Positions 18,491 to 26,981 of a DNA stretch of 64,000 nucleotides are shown here, piece by piece. The notes under the pieces were generated by a model. It did no database searches, was not told the DNA's origin, and worked only from the letters and a program-made list of their open reading frames with translations. Source of the stretch: Cutibacterium granulosum (lineage in GTDB: Bacteria; Actinomycetota; Actinomycetes; Propionibacteriales; Propionibacteriaceae); assembly GCF_900186975.1 (NCBI RefSeq), contig NZ_LT906441.1:2046001-2110000 (forward strand), given 5' to 3'. The translations under genes and the position numbers were made by a program. The number at the start of each line of letters is the position of its first letter. The stretch's first letter is position 1.

Positions 18491-19956
18491 TGCTGGGCCC
18501 CCTGCTCGTGCACGTCGTCGGCAAGAATTCCCTCAGACACCCGCTCCAGCTCCAAGCCACGTGACGCCTTGACCAGGACGACGTCATGCCCGCTCCACCC
18601 CACGGCGTCGGCAGCCTCGTCTGCGGTGACGACGCGGGCCCGACCGCCAGCAGAGATGGCTCCGGCAGCAAGGTCCTCGGCGTACTGTCCGATGCACAGG
18701 ATCTCGTCGAATCCTCGACCCACCGCGAGTTCACCGACGTCGCGGTGACGCTGTGCCGACTGCTCGCCAAGTTCGAGCATGTCGCCCAGCACCGCCACTC
18801 CACGGGTGTGCGGATCACTGTCGGCACGTCTGGTGAGGATGTCTCCGACGGTACGCAGTGCGGCCGTCATCGAGTCGGGATTGGCGTTGTAGCAGTCGTT
18901 GACGAGCACCAGACCGTCGGAGCGCTCCTCGATCTGCATGCGCAGTGGCGAGCGAGTCGTCGCCTGGCTCAGCGAGCGCGCAATACGCTCTGGATCGGCC
19001 TTGCGGTTGGAGGCCCGGGTGAGCGCGCAGGAGGCCGCCGCGGCTGCCGCCACGGCATTGGACACCTGGTGCTCCCCCATGGTGCGCAGACTCACCCGAT
19101 GAGCACTGTGCCGTCCCTCGATGCGCAGGTGGATCTTGAAGGTGTAGCGGTCGAGGTCATCGGCAGCCAGGTCGGTGGCCCACACCTCGATCTCGGCCTC
19201 GGCGTGACGATGCTCCTCGCCCACGCCGAACCAGGCCACGTTGGCTCCGGTGCGCTCGGTCATCGCCGCCACCCGGGGATCGGCTGCGTTGAGCACGGCC
19301 CAACAGTCCGGCCGCAGTGCCTCGAGGATCTCGCCCTTGGCCCGGGCGATGGCGTCCTGACTGCCGAACTCACCCAGATGGGCGGTGCCCACGTTGAGCA
19401 CCATGGCGACGTCCGGGGGAACGACGTTGGTGAGCCGACTGATGTGGCCACTACCACGTGCCCCCATCTCGGAGACGAGGAATGCGGTGTCCCTCTCCAC
19501 GGCACAGGCCGTGAGGGGTACCCCGATCTCGTTGTTGAACGAGCCGATCGGTGACACCGTGGGGCCCTCGTCCTCCAGCACCTGGGCCAGGAGGTCCTTG
19601 GTGCTCGTCTTGCCCGAGGACCCGGTGAGGTCGATGGCTATCATGCCTCGGGACCGCTCTTGGGAGACGACGGAGGCTGCGAGTCTGGCCAACCCCTGCT
19701 GGGGATCGGGGACGACGACGTGCGGCAGGTCGGCATCGGTGACATGTTCGGCTAGGACGGCCGCTGCACCTGAGCGCGCAGCGGCATCGGCGAAATCGTG
19801 CCCGTCGACCCGCTGGCCCCGGAAAGCGACGAAGAGGCTTCCCGGACATGCCTTCCGGCTGTCGATGACGACGTCGGGACCCACCTCCCGCCTGGGATCA
19901 CCCACCAGCTGCCCGCCGATGTCCCGTGCGACCTGTTCGACTGTGGTTGTCCTCAT
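18487..19956 (-). CDS. murF: UDP-MurNAc-tripeptide--D-alanyl-D-alanine ligase
   Basis: Adds the D-Ala-D-Ala dipeptide, the last cytoplasmic ligation step. It has 489 residues. The N-terminal domain carries VIDSRKACPGSLFVAFRG, the ATP site is DLTGSSGKTSTKDLLA (about 105-120), and the central domain has FNNEIGVPLTAC. The C-terminal part contains VLVNDCYNANPDSM and VLGDMLELG, both MurF hallmarks. The ATG at 19956 overlaps the murE stop as ATGA. No ddl gene is present in this window, so the dipeptide is made elsewhere. Confidence 0.97.
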   Translation of the reverse strand: MRTTTVEQVARDIGGQLVGDPRREVGPDVVIDSRKACPGSLFVAFRGQRVDGHDFADAAARSGAAAVLAEHVTDADLPHVVVPDPQQGLARLAASVVSQERSRGMIAIDLTGSSGKTSTKDLLAQVLEDEGPTVSPIGSFNNEIGVPLTACAVERDTAFLVSEMGARGSGHISRLTNVVPPDVAMVLNVGTAHLGEFGSQDAIARAKGEILEALRPDCWAVLNAADPRVAAMTERTGANVAWFGVGEEHRHAEAEIEVWATDLAADDLDRYTFKIHLRIEGRHSAHRVSLRTMGEHQVSNAVAAAAAASCALTRASNRKADPERIARSLSQATTRSPLRMQIEERSDGLVLVNDCYNANPDSMTAALRTVGDILTRRADSDPHTRGVAVLGDMLELGEQSAQRHRDVGELAVGRGFDEILCIGQYAEDLAAGAISAGGRARVVTADEAADAVGWSGHDVVLVKASRGLELERVSEGILADDVHEQGAQQ

Positions 19957-21584
19957 GCGACATCTCCAGAATGTTTGTCGGACCTCAGTTGCGCCCACTG
20001 TTCTGCGGCAACGGTTCGATCGTCGAAGGGTAGGGTTTCCTCACCGACCTGCTGGCCAGTCTCATGGCCCTTGCCGAGCAGGCAGACGAGATCACGCGGG
20101 GTGGCGAGCTCCAGGGCACGTCGGATGGCCTCACGACGCGATCCGCCGTTGATGACCTCGGCGGAACCCACCTGCTGGGCACCGGCCACCACCGCCGCAC
20201 GAATGCTGGCTGGGTCCTCGGTGCGTGGATTGTCGTCGGTGACGACGACGACGTCGGCCTCCTCGGCGGCTGCCTGCCCCATCGGGGCTCGTTTGGCTGC
20301 GTCTCGGTCGCCACCGGCACCCACGACACAGATGACGCGTCCCGCACTGCCGTTGTGCTGGATCCCCTCGCGCGCACCGGCCAGGGCCGAGGAGATCGCC
20401 TGGGGGGTGTGGGCGAAGTCGACGAGCACCCCCGGGGCACCCTCGCCCAGGGGGACTCGTTCCATCCGTCCGGGAACCTGGGCATCCTGCAGACCATCGA
20501 CGACCTCGTCGAAACTCAGTCCGCTGGCCTCAAGCATGGCCAGGGCCATGACGGCGTTGCGTACGTTGTACTCACCCGGGATGCCAAGCCGCATGGTCCG
20601 CATTCCCGAGGGGGTGCGGACCTCCACCCGGGAGCCGAGCTGCGTGTCCGGGGTCCACGAGATCACCCGGTAGTCGGATTGCATCGCCACCGATGTGCTG
20701 ACGACCCGCACCCCGTTCTCCGCGCACCGACGAGCCAGCTCCTGGCCACGGGGGTCGTCGACGTTGATGACGGCGGTACGGGCCAGCTGCGGGGTGAAGA
20801 GTCGGGCCTTGGCCTCGAAGTAGTTGTCGAGGGTCTTGTGGAAGTCGAGGTGGTCGCGCCCCAGATTCGTGAAGGCGGCGACGTCGAAGACCGTCGCGTC
20901 CACCCGGTGCAGGGCCAGGGCGTGCGAGGAGACCTCCATGACGACGTCGGTGGCACCCCGGTCGGCCATGACACGCAGCAGGGCCTGCAGGTCGGGCGAC
21001 TCGGGCGTGGTGACGGTGGTGCGACCGCTGGGCAGCTCGGCCCCGTCGATCCGGTAACCGATGGTGCCGATCGTGCCGGGATGACGCCGTGCCGCGCGCA
21101 ACCCGGCCTCCACGAGGAAGGCCGTCGTCGTCTTGCCATTGGTGCCGGTGATCCCGAACATCGTCATGGATCGGGAGGGATCACCGAAGATGCGAGCGGC
21201 TGCTGCTGCCATCGCCGAACGAGGATCGTCGACGACGATCACGGCGAGATCACCACCGCTGGCACCGGGAGTGCCTGCACGGTTGGTGCCCTGGTCATCG
21301 CTGTCTGCCCCCTGACCCGCCATGAGGCTGACTCCCTGGGCATCGGTGAGGATGGCAACCGCCCCGGCCCGTCGTGCCTGGTCGGCGAATCGAGCTCCGT
21401 GTGACCTGGTTCCGGGCAGTGCGACGTAGAGGTCGCCGGGATGCACCTGGCGAGAATCCAAGGTGATCCCGCAGACCTCATCGGGGTGTGGTCCCATGAC
21501 GCGGTGCGGGCCCACTGCCGCCAGCAGGTCTGACCATGCCAGCTGGATGGGCTCCTCGGGACGCAGAAGGACTGAATCGTTCAC
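19953..21584 (-). CDS. murE: UDP-MurNAc-dipeptide--diaminopimelate ligase
   Basis: Adds the third stem-peptide residue. The product is 543 residues, slightly long. The ATP site is [18 protein letters not shown], and the acceptor-specific motif reads DDNPRTED, the DNPR form associated with diaminopimelate rather than lysine. Which DAP isomer is used (meso or LL) cannot be read from the motif; propionibacteria are known for LL-DAP. A Gly/Asp/Ser-rich insertion of about 25 residues (GQGADSDDQG to GASGG) sits in the N-terminal domain before VIVVDDPRSAM. The GTG at 21584 overlaps the ftsI stop as GTGA; the frame is open upstream inside ftsI. Confidence 0.96.
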   Translation of the reverse strand: MNDSVLLRPEEPIQLAWSDLLAAVGPHRVMGPHPDEVCGITLDSRQVHPGDLYVALPGTRSHGARFADQARRAGAVAILTDAQGVSLMAGQGADSDDQGTNRAGTPGASGGDLAVIVVDDPRSAMAAAAARIFGDPSRSMTMFGITGTNGKTTTAFLVEAGLRAARRHPGTIGTIGYRIDGAELPSGRTTVTTPESPDLQALLRVMADRGATDVVMEVSSHALALHRVDATVFDVAAFTNLGRDHLDFHKTLDNYFEAKARLFTPQLARTAVINVDDPRGQELARRCAENGVRVVSTSVAMQSDYRVISWTPDTQLGSRVEVRTPSGMRTMRLGIPGEYNVRNAVMALAMLEASGLSFDEVVDGLQDAQVPGRMERVPLGEGAPGVLVDFAHTPQAISSALAGAREGIQHNGSAGRVICVVGAGGDRDAAKRAPMGQAAAEEADVVVVTDDNPRTEDPASIRAAVVAGAQQVGSAEVINGGSRREAIRRALELATPRDLVCLLGKGHETGQQVGEETLPFDDRTVAAEQWAQLRSDKHSGDVA

Positions 21585-23524
21585 GGCGTGTACTCCAAAG
21601 GTTTCTTGGGTGCCTTGGTCCTGGACGGAGGCACCCCGAACTGAGGCAGGGCCACCGACATGATCTGACGGCCCACGGGCAGGGCGATGCCGGATCCCTG
21701 GTGGCTCCCCTTGCTGGGATTGTTGATGACGACGTAGGTGAGAATACGGGGGTCCTCGACCGGCCCCACGGTGACGTAGGAGGCAGTGTATCCCCGGTAG
21801 CAGTGACACGACGGGTCGATGCGTTCGGCGGTACCCGTCTTGCCTGCCGTCCGGTAGCCGGGCACCTGTCGGTCCGGTGCCAGGGTGACAACCGACTCCA
21901 TCATGTCCATGACGGTGGACGAGGCCTGCCGGGAGATCACTCGATGAGCCTTCCCGGTGGGAATCTCGACGGTCTCGCCGTTGCCGTCCACCCCAGACTT
22001 GAGAATTCGCGGCTGATGGTAGACCCCGCCATTGACGACGGCGGCCACGGCGGCAGCCTCCTGTATCGAGGTGACCGACATGCCCTGACCGAAGGACACC
22101 TGGTCACGGGTGTAATCGGCCATCGAGGCGGGAGGAATCGAGCCGGTGGCTTCCCCCGGCAACTCGATTCCGGTGGGCTTGCCCAGGTTGAAGGCCTGGA
22201 GGTACTTCGTGAGGGTGGACTTGTCGGTCTGCCGGGTGAGGAGGGTGGTGCCGATGTTGGACGACTTCGCGATGACCCCGCGGGCAGTGAGGTGCAGCGT
22301 GTCGTGGTCGAAGGCGTCTTTGATGTGCGAACCACCTGAGGGGAGCGTCCTGGGCACGACGACATGGGTGTCGGCATTGACGATTCCCTGGTCGGCCAGG
22401 GCTGCCATGGTGATGACCTTCTGCACCGATCCGGGCTCGTAGTTGTCGGCAATGGCATGGTTGCGCAACTGGTTGGCCTTGGCCCTGCCGTAATCCTTGG
22501 GGTCGAATCCGGGGGCCGATGCCATGGCCAGCACCTCACCGGTCTTGACGTCCATGACGATGGCCTGCCCCGATTCTGCCTTGCTGGCATGCATCTGCGC
22601 CTCCAGGGCGTTCTGCACCGACAGCTGCAGCTGGGCGTCGAGGGTGAGGGTGTAGGAATTGCCATTTGTGGCCGGGATGAGCGTCTCGTGGCCCAGCGGG
22701 ATGCGTCCGTAGGTGGAGGCCTCGTAGGACTCCTTGCCCTTGGTTCCGGTGAGCTTCTTGTCGAGGGAGTACTCCAGGCCTGCAGACCCACGCCCTTCCG
22801 TGTTGACGAATCCGATGAGGCTGGCGGCCAAGGTTCCCGAGGGGTAGCTGCGTACCGGGTCGTTGGAGGAGAAGACGCCGTACCAGCCGCCGTCCTTCAT
22901 CTCGGCCTTGATCTGGTCGAAGGTGTAGCTGGGCACCTGGTGCTTGACGATGGAGTATCGGCTGAGTCTGCCTGACTTGTCTTTCTTGGTGAGTGCCTCC
23001 CGATAGTCCTCCGGGTACCCACCCAGGTGCTTGGCGAGGATCTTGGCGACGGCCTTGGGGGCGGCAGCTGCCTTGGCCTGTTGGGAGCGACTCATCTCGG
23101 CCCGCTCGTCCACACCGTTCCTGCTGATCATCTGCGGATCGACGAAGACGAGCACGGCCGACTCCGACCTGGCCAGGGCAGAACCATTGCGGTCGGTGAT
23201 GGCACCCCGGTCGGGCAGCAGGTCGTGGGTGTAGCGCATGCGGTCGGCAGCACGCTGAGCCATCTTGGGCGCCTGGATCGCCTGCAGATACACCGCACGT
23301 CCGATGAAGATCGCAAAGCTCAGCAGGAGGATGGCCAGGGTGATGACCAGACGACCTCGTTGGCCGCCTGGTCTGCCCTCGTGGAAGAACCGATGGATGA
23401 CTCCCGGCTCAGAGGTGGAGTCACGAGACGTGGAACGCGGATTCCCTCGACGTGACGTGGGTCTCGCCGGTTCGCGACGAGGGCCACGCCTGTGATGTCC
23501 GGCAGTGCCTGGTCGCTGGTTCAC
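21581..23524 (-). CDS. ftsI: Septal transpeptidase FtsI (class B PBP)
   Basis: Penicillin-binding protein that crosslinks septal peptidoglycan, 647 residues. A basic Pro/Arg-rich cytoplasmic tail (about 1-57) is followed by one membrane helix (about 58-80). The dimerisation domain includes RGAITDRNGSALA. The transpeptidase domain has the catalytic Ser in EPGSVQKV, the SSN triad and KTGTAE. No PASTA domain follows, unlike some Gram-positive relatives. The GTG at 23524 overlaps the stop of the ftsL-like gene as GTGA. Confidence 0.96.
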   Translation of the reverse strand: MNQRPGTAGHHRRGPRREPARPTSRRGNPRSTSRDSTSEPGVIHRFFHEGRPGGQRGRLVITLAILLLSFAIFIGRAVYLQAIQAPKMAQRAADRMRYTHDLLPDRGAITDRNGSALARSESAVLVFVDPQMISRNGVDERAEMSRSQQAKAAAAPKAVAKILAKHLGGYPEDYREALTKKDKSGRLSRYSIVKHQVPSYTFDQIKAEMKDGGWYGVFSSNDPVRSYPSGTLAASLIGFVNTEGRGSAGLEYSLDKKLTGTKGKESYEASTYGRIPLGHETLIPATNGNSYTLTLDAQLQLSVQNALEAQMHASKAESGQAIVMDVKTGEVLAMASAPGFDPKDYGRAKANQLRNHAIADNYEPGSVQKVITMAALADQGIVNADTHVVVPRTLPSGGSHIKDAFDHDTLHLTARGVIAKSSNIGTTLLTRQTDKSTLTKYLQAFNLGKPTGIELPGEATGSIPPASMADYTRDQVSFGQGMSVTSIQEAAAVAAVVNGGVYHQPRILKSGVDGNGETVEIPTGKAHRVISRQASSTVMDMMESVVTLAPDRQVPGYRTAGKTGTAERIDPSCHCYRGYTASYVTVGPVEDPRILTYVVINNPSKGSHQGSGIALPVGRQIMSVALPQFGVPPSRTKAPKKPLEYTP

Positions 23525-23994
23525 CGCTGAGCAGCTCCCGAACCCGACTTGGCATCGGGGACGACGAGTTTGGCCTGCCTGGACGAACCAGTGACGCCTG
23601 GCACCTCGTCACCCACGACTGGGGTGGCCTTCCCCACGATCTTCCCGCTACGCAGATCCACGAAGACAGGATACGGGTTCGGGACCATGCCCAGCTCTTG
23701 TGCTGCAACCTGCAAGTGGGCCGGGGAGCGCAGTCGATCCACCTGTGCCGACAGTGCCGACTCCTGGTGGGACAGTTCGGCGATCCGGGTGTTCTGCTGG
23801 CTGATACGCACCGACTGGTCCTGGATCTGGGTGTTGAGCACCAGGGCGGCAACGATTCCCACGGCCAGGATGACGGCCATGGCAACGATGAACGGCAGGG
23901 TGGAGGTGCGAGCAGCTGTCTGCGGCAGTCCACGCAGGATTCGAACCGGTCCGGAGCGCTGCCGGGACGGCGTGGGGGCGTACTCGGCGCTCAT
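23521..23994 (-). CDS. ftsL: FtsL-like divisome protein
   Basis: A 157-residue bitopic protein in the position where actinobacteria have ftsL. It has a basic cytoplasmic N-terminus (about 1-32), a membrane helix (33-54), then a short coiled coil (about 55-95, RISQQNTRIAELSHQESALS) and a variable outer tail rich in Val, Ser and Gly. FtsL proteins are too divergent to assign by motif, so the call depends on topology and on placement between rsmH and ftsI. It probably bridges FtsQ and FtsWI. The ATG at 23994 overlaps the rsmH stop as ATGA. Confidence 0.82.
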   Translation of the reverse strand: MSAEYAPTPSRQRSGPVRILRGLPQTAARTSTLPFIVAMAVILAVGIVAALVLNTQIQDQSVRISQQNTRIAELSHQESALSAQVDRLRSPAHLQVAAQELGMVPNPYPVFVDLRSGKIVGKATPVVGDEVPGVTGSSRQAKLVVPDAKSGSGAAQR

Positions 23995-25148
23995 GCTGGC
24001 TTGGTCCTTTCGATGACGCGCAGGCGTGCGGAGGCAGATCGGGGGTTGCAGGCAAGCTCGTCCTCGTCGGGGCGTTCGGCGCCGCGGGTGACGAGGGTGA
24101 ATCTGGGTTGCATGGATTCCGGGACGATGGGCAGACCTGGCGGGGCGGAGTCGCTGGCTGCCGAGCGGAAGGCGTCCTTGACCGGGCGATCCTCCAGGGA
24201 GTGGTACGCGAGCACGGCGAAACGTCCCCCCACCGCAAGTCGTTCCAGGGCCTCGGGAATGACTCGGTCCAAGGTGGCCATCTCGTGATTGACGGCGATG
24301 CGCAGGGCCTGGAAGGTCCGTTTGGCTGGGTGCCCACCCTGATGACGAGCAGCCACGGGAATGGCCTCGGTGATGATCCTCACGAGCTGACCGGATGTGG
24401 TGATGGGCTCTGCGGCACGGGCAGCGACGATGGCCCGGACGATCCGATCGGTGAACTTCTCCTGACCCCACCCACGCAGGATCCGGGTGAGCTCGTCCGC
24501 ATCCGCGGTGTTGAGGAGCTCGGCTGCAGTCGGCCCGTCGCTCTGGTCCATGCGCATGTCGAGTGGCGCGTCGACCGAGTAGGCGAATCCGCGCTCGGTC
24601 CGGTCGATCTGCAGGCTGGACAGCCCGAGATCGAGCAGGATCGAGTCGGCGTTGGGGTGGCCGAGGTCGTCGAGCACCTCGGCAAGCTCGTCGTGGACGG
24701 CATGGACGAGTGTGACACGCTCACCGAAACGTTCCAATCGGCGTCGGGCCAGGTCCAGGGCCTGGGTGTCGCGGTCGATGCCGACCAGGACGGTGTGCGG
24801 ACAGCTGGCCAGGATGGCCTCGGCATGACCGCCCATGCCCAGGGTCCCGTCGACATGCACCGGGCGGCTCCGGTCTCCGGCCAGATAGCCCTGCTCGGCA
24901 CGGTGGAGGGAGGTGGAGAGCAGCTCGACGATGCGATCCCTCATGACGGAGACGTGCAGTTGCGCTGGATCGATGTCGTTGCCGACGCTCCCGGTGACTG
25001 CGTGGTCCACGCCGGTACTTGGATCTGGGCTGGAGGGCGTGGCGCATGCCTCGGGGGTGTGCGGACGTACGGCAGCGCGTGGGTCGGAGCCGGCGACGAC
25101 GTCAGGACTGGTACTGCTGTCGAGACTGGGGTCTGCCTGACCACTCAT
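23991..25148 (-). CDS. rsmH: 16S rRNA (cytosine1402-N4)-methyltransferase
   Basis: S-adenosylmethionine-dependent enzyme that methylates C1402 of 16S rRNA. The product is 385 residues. The conserved region starts at HVSVMRDRIVELL (about residue 65), with the cofactor loop DGTLGMGGHAEAIL, LDLGLSSLQID and AYHSLEDRPVKDAF. About 60 residues of Ser/Pro/Asp/Thr-rich sequence precede it, longer than in most relatives. The ATG at 25148 is preferred because GGGAGG lies about 6 bases before it; a start six codons upstream is possible. The next gene, ftsL-like, starts within the stop codon. Confidence 0.95.
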   Translation of the reverse strand: MSGQADPSLDSSTSPDVVAGSDPRAAVRPHTPEACATPSSPDPSTGVDHAVTGSVGNDIDPAQLHVSVMRDRIVELLSTSLHRAEQGYLAGDRSRPVHVDGTLGMGGHAEAILASCPHTVLVGIDRDTQALDLARRRLERFGERVTLVHAVHDELAEVLDDLGHPNADSILLDLGLSSLQIDRTERGFAYSVDAPLDMRMDQSDGPTAAELLNTADADELTRILRGWGQEKFTDRIVRAIVAARAAEPITTSGQLVRIITEAIPVAARHQGGHPAKRTFQALRIAVNHEMATLDRVIPEALERLAVGGRFAVLAYHSLEDRPVKDAFRSAASDSAPPGLPIVPESMQPRFTLVTRGAERPDEDELACNPRSASARLRVIERTKPA

Positions 25149-25416
25149 CGTCGTCCTCCCTGTCACTCGCTCCGGCCCGTCAACACGATCCTTCAGCCCG
25201 TCACACTCGATCCACCCCTGTCACCGAGCCCCCACCCCTGTCGTCGAGCCACGGTGGACGACGCCAGCACGGCCATGCGAGTCGTGAACGGAGGTTCCGG
25301 CCTGCAGTGACTCTGACGCAGGGGAAGATGCGTCAGAACCAGTCCGTCAGCCCGGAGCCACTGCCCGCGACTCGAACACCGCACCGTCGGTTCGACCCCA
25401 CCGCGATGGTGAGGGC
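25149..25416. other. mraZ-rsmH spacer with hairpin and short repeats
   Basis: A 268-base gap inside the cluster. It holds a perfect 8-base stem, CTGACGCA/TGCGTCAG with an 8-base loop (25313-25336), which could act as an attenuator or processing site. Closer to rsmH, variants of CACCCCTGTCACCGAGCC repeat two to three times (25213-25251). No gene is evident. Confidence 0.4.
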
Positions 25417-25845
25417 TCACTCGTCGGCAAAGACCTCCTCGTTCATCTGAGCGAAATCAGCCTCCTGAGCAGTGGAGTACTCCTCCCACCTGGCGGCGTC
25501 CCAGATCTCGATTCGGGTGATCGCACCGACGATGACGATCTCCTTTCCCAGCCCGGCGTAGCGCCGAAGCATGGGTGGAACCATCACTCGTCCCTGCTTG
25601 TCGGCAGCAGTGTCGCTGGCCCCGGCCGCCAGCATGCGCTGGTAGTCACGAACCTTCTTCACGCTGACCGACCCCTTGGCGATCTCTCGGGTCATCTCCA
25701 CGAAGGTAGACATGGGGTACACCGCGAGGCAGTGCTCCTGGCCACGGGTGATGACCAGGCCCTCATCCAGCTCTTCCCGGAACTTCGCCGGCAGGAAGAA
25801 CCGACCCTTCTCGTCGAGCTTGGGAGTGTACGTACCCAGGAACAC
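25417..25845 (-). CDS. mraZ: Transcriptional regulator MraZ
   Basis: DNA-binding regulator with two AbrB-like (SpoVT/AbrB) half domains, 142 residues, standard length. The repeats read YTPKLDEKGRFFLPAKFRE at the N-terminus and DKQGRVMVPPMLRRYAGLGKEIV in the second half. In other bacteria MraZ binds direct repeats in its own promoter and controls the dcw cluster; such repeats are present upstream (25882-25915). The start is a GTG at 25845 with a strong AAGGAGGT. It is the first gene of the minus-strand division cluster and is divergent from moxR. Confidence 0.97.
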   Translation of the reverse strand: MFLGTYTPKLDEKGRFFLPAKFREELDEGLVITRGQEHCLAVYPMSTFVEMTREIAKGSVSVKKVRDYQRMLAAGASDTAADKQGRVMVPPMLRRYAGLGKEIVIVGAITRIEIWDAARWEEYSTAQEADFAQMNEEVFADE

Positions 25846-25881
25846 CGGGCACCTCCTTGCTCACGATCGCGCCAGTTCGCT

Positions 25882-25915
25882 CCACTTGCCTCCACCATAC
25901 TCCACTACGCACCAC
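25882..25915 (-). promoter_or_regulatory. MraZ operator (four GTGG direct repeats)
   Basis: On the minus strand the tetramer GTGG occurs four times at an exact 10-base period: 25915-25912, 25905-25902, 25895-25892 and 25885-25882. One helical turn between repeats is the known MraZ box layout. The block lies 37-70 bases upstream of the mraZ GTG, so mraZ is probably self-controlled. Confidence 0.8.
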
Positions 25916-25960
25916 TTTCACCTATCCCCCGTCCAGATGGGAGAAGAAATCAGACACAGG

Positions 25961-25988
25961 TGGACGCATCCCGGAGCGCGGGTAGGAT
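25961..25988 (+). promoter_or_regulatory. Candidate moxR promoter
   Basis: TGGACG at 25961-25966, a 16-base spacer, and TAGGAT at 25983-25988, about 35 bases upstream of the moxR GTG. The -10 is good, the -35 weak. Confidence 0.35.
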
Positions 25989-26023
25989 CTGGTGGTCGGA
26001 CGTGCCGGAAGAGGAGAAGGACA

Positions 26024-26977
26024 GTGACCGAGTCGGTGCAGGACCTCGTGACCGTGATGGATGACGTCACGGCCGCAATTTCCAGCGTCATTGATGGAAA
26101 GACCGAACAGATCGAGACCGCTCTGGTGACCCTGCTGGCCGGCGGCCACCTGCTGCTGGAGGATGTCCCCGGAGTGGGCAAGACGATGCTGGCACGCGCC
26201 CTGGGACGCTCGATCGACTGCACCGTGCACCGGATGCAGTTCACTCCCGACCTGCTGCCCGCCGACATCACCGGCGTGTCCGTGTTCAACCAGCAGACCC
26301 GCGAGTTCGAGTTCAAGCCCGGGGGGATCTTCGCCAACGTCGTCGTGGCCGACGAGATCAACCGTGCCTCACCCAAGACCCAGTCCGCCCTGCTGGAGGC
26401 CATGGCCGAGCGCCAGGTGTCCGCCGATGGCGTCACCCACGAGCTGAGGCGCCCCTTCATGGTTGTCGCCACCCAGAACCCCATCGAGATGGAGGGCACC
26501 TATCCGCTCCCCGAGGCGCAGCGCGACCGCTTCATGACGCGCATCACCATGGGCTACCCGTCGCGTGACTCCGAGTTGGAGATGTTGGAGCGCCACGGTG
26601 CACACAATCCGCTGGACGAGCTGTACCCGGTGACCCACGGTGAGAGGATCACCGAGCTCATCGATGTCGTGGGCTCCGTCTACGTGGCCGATGTCGTCAA
26701 GGACTACCTCGTCAACATCGTGGCGGCGACCCGCTCCCACGATGCCGTACGACTGGGCGCCTCCCCCCGTGCCAGCCTGCACCTCATCCGCACGGCGCGG
26801 GCCAAGGCAGCCCTGGCCGGGCGCGACTACGTCATCCCCGACGACGTGCAGGCCATGGCCATCCCGGTGCTGGCACACCGTCTGCTGCCGTCCACCCGAG
26901 CCCAGCTGGACGGGATCAGCCCGGTGGACATCGTCTCGCAGATCCTCACCTCCACCCCCGTCCCAGAACAGGCCTGA
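26024..26977 (+). CDS. MoxR-family AAA+ ATPase
   Basis: Chaperone-like AAA+ ATPase of 317 residues. The Walker A is EDVPGVGKTML (Lys53), Walker B is VVADEINRA, and the family segment TQNPIEMEGTYPLPEAQRDRF follows. MoxR proteins work with von Willebrand or DUF58 partners encoded next to them, as here; the exact client is not known. The GTG at 26024 is chosen for the GAGGAGAAGG just upstream; the frame is open to 25676 but that runs into mraZ. The DUF58 gene begins 4 bases after the stop. Confidence 0.92.
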   Translation: MTESVQDLVTVMDDVTAAISSVIDGKTEQIETALVTLLAGGHLLLEDVPGVGKTMLARALGRSIDCTVHRMQFTPDLLPADITGVSVFNQQTREFEFKPGGIFANVVVADEINRASPKTQSALLEAMAERQVSADGVTHELRRPFMVVATQNPIEMEGTYPLPEAQRDRFMTRITMGYPSRDSELEMLERHGAHNPLDELYPVTHGERITELIDVVGSVYVADVVKDYLVNIVAATRSHDAVRLGASPRASLHLIRTARAKAALAGRDYVIPDDVQAMAIPVLAHRLLPSTRAQLDGISPVDIVSQILTSTPVPEQA

Positions 26978-26981
26978 CGTC

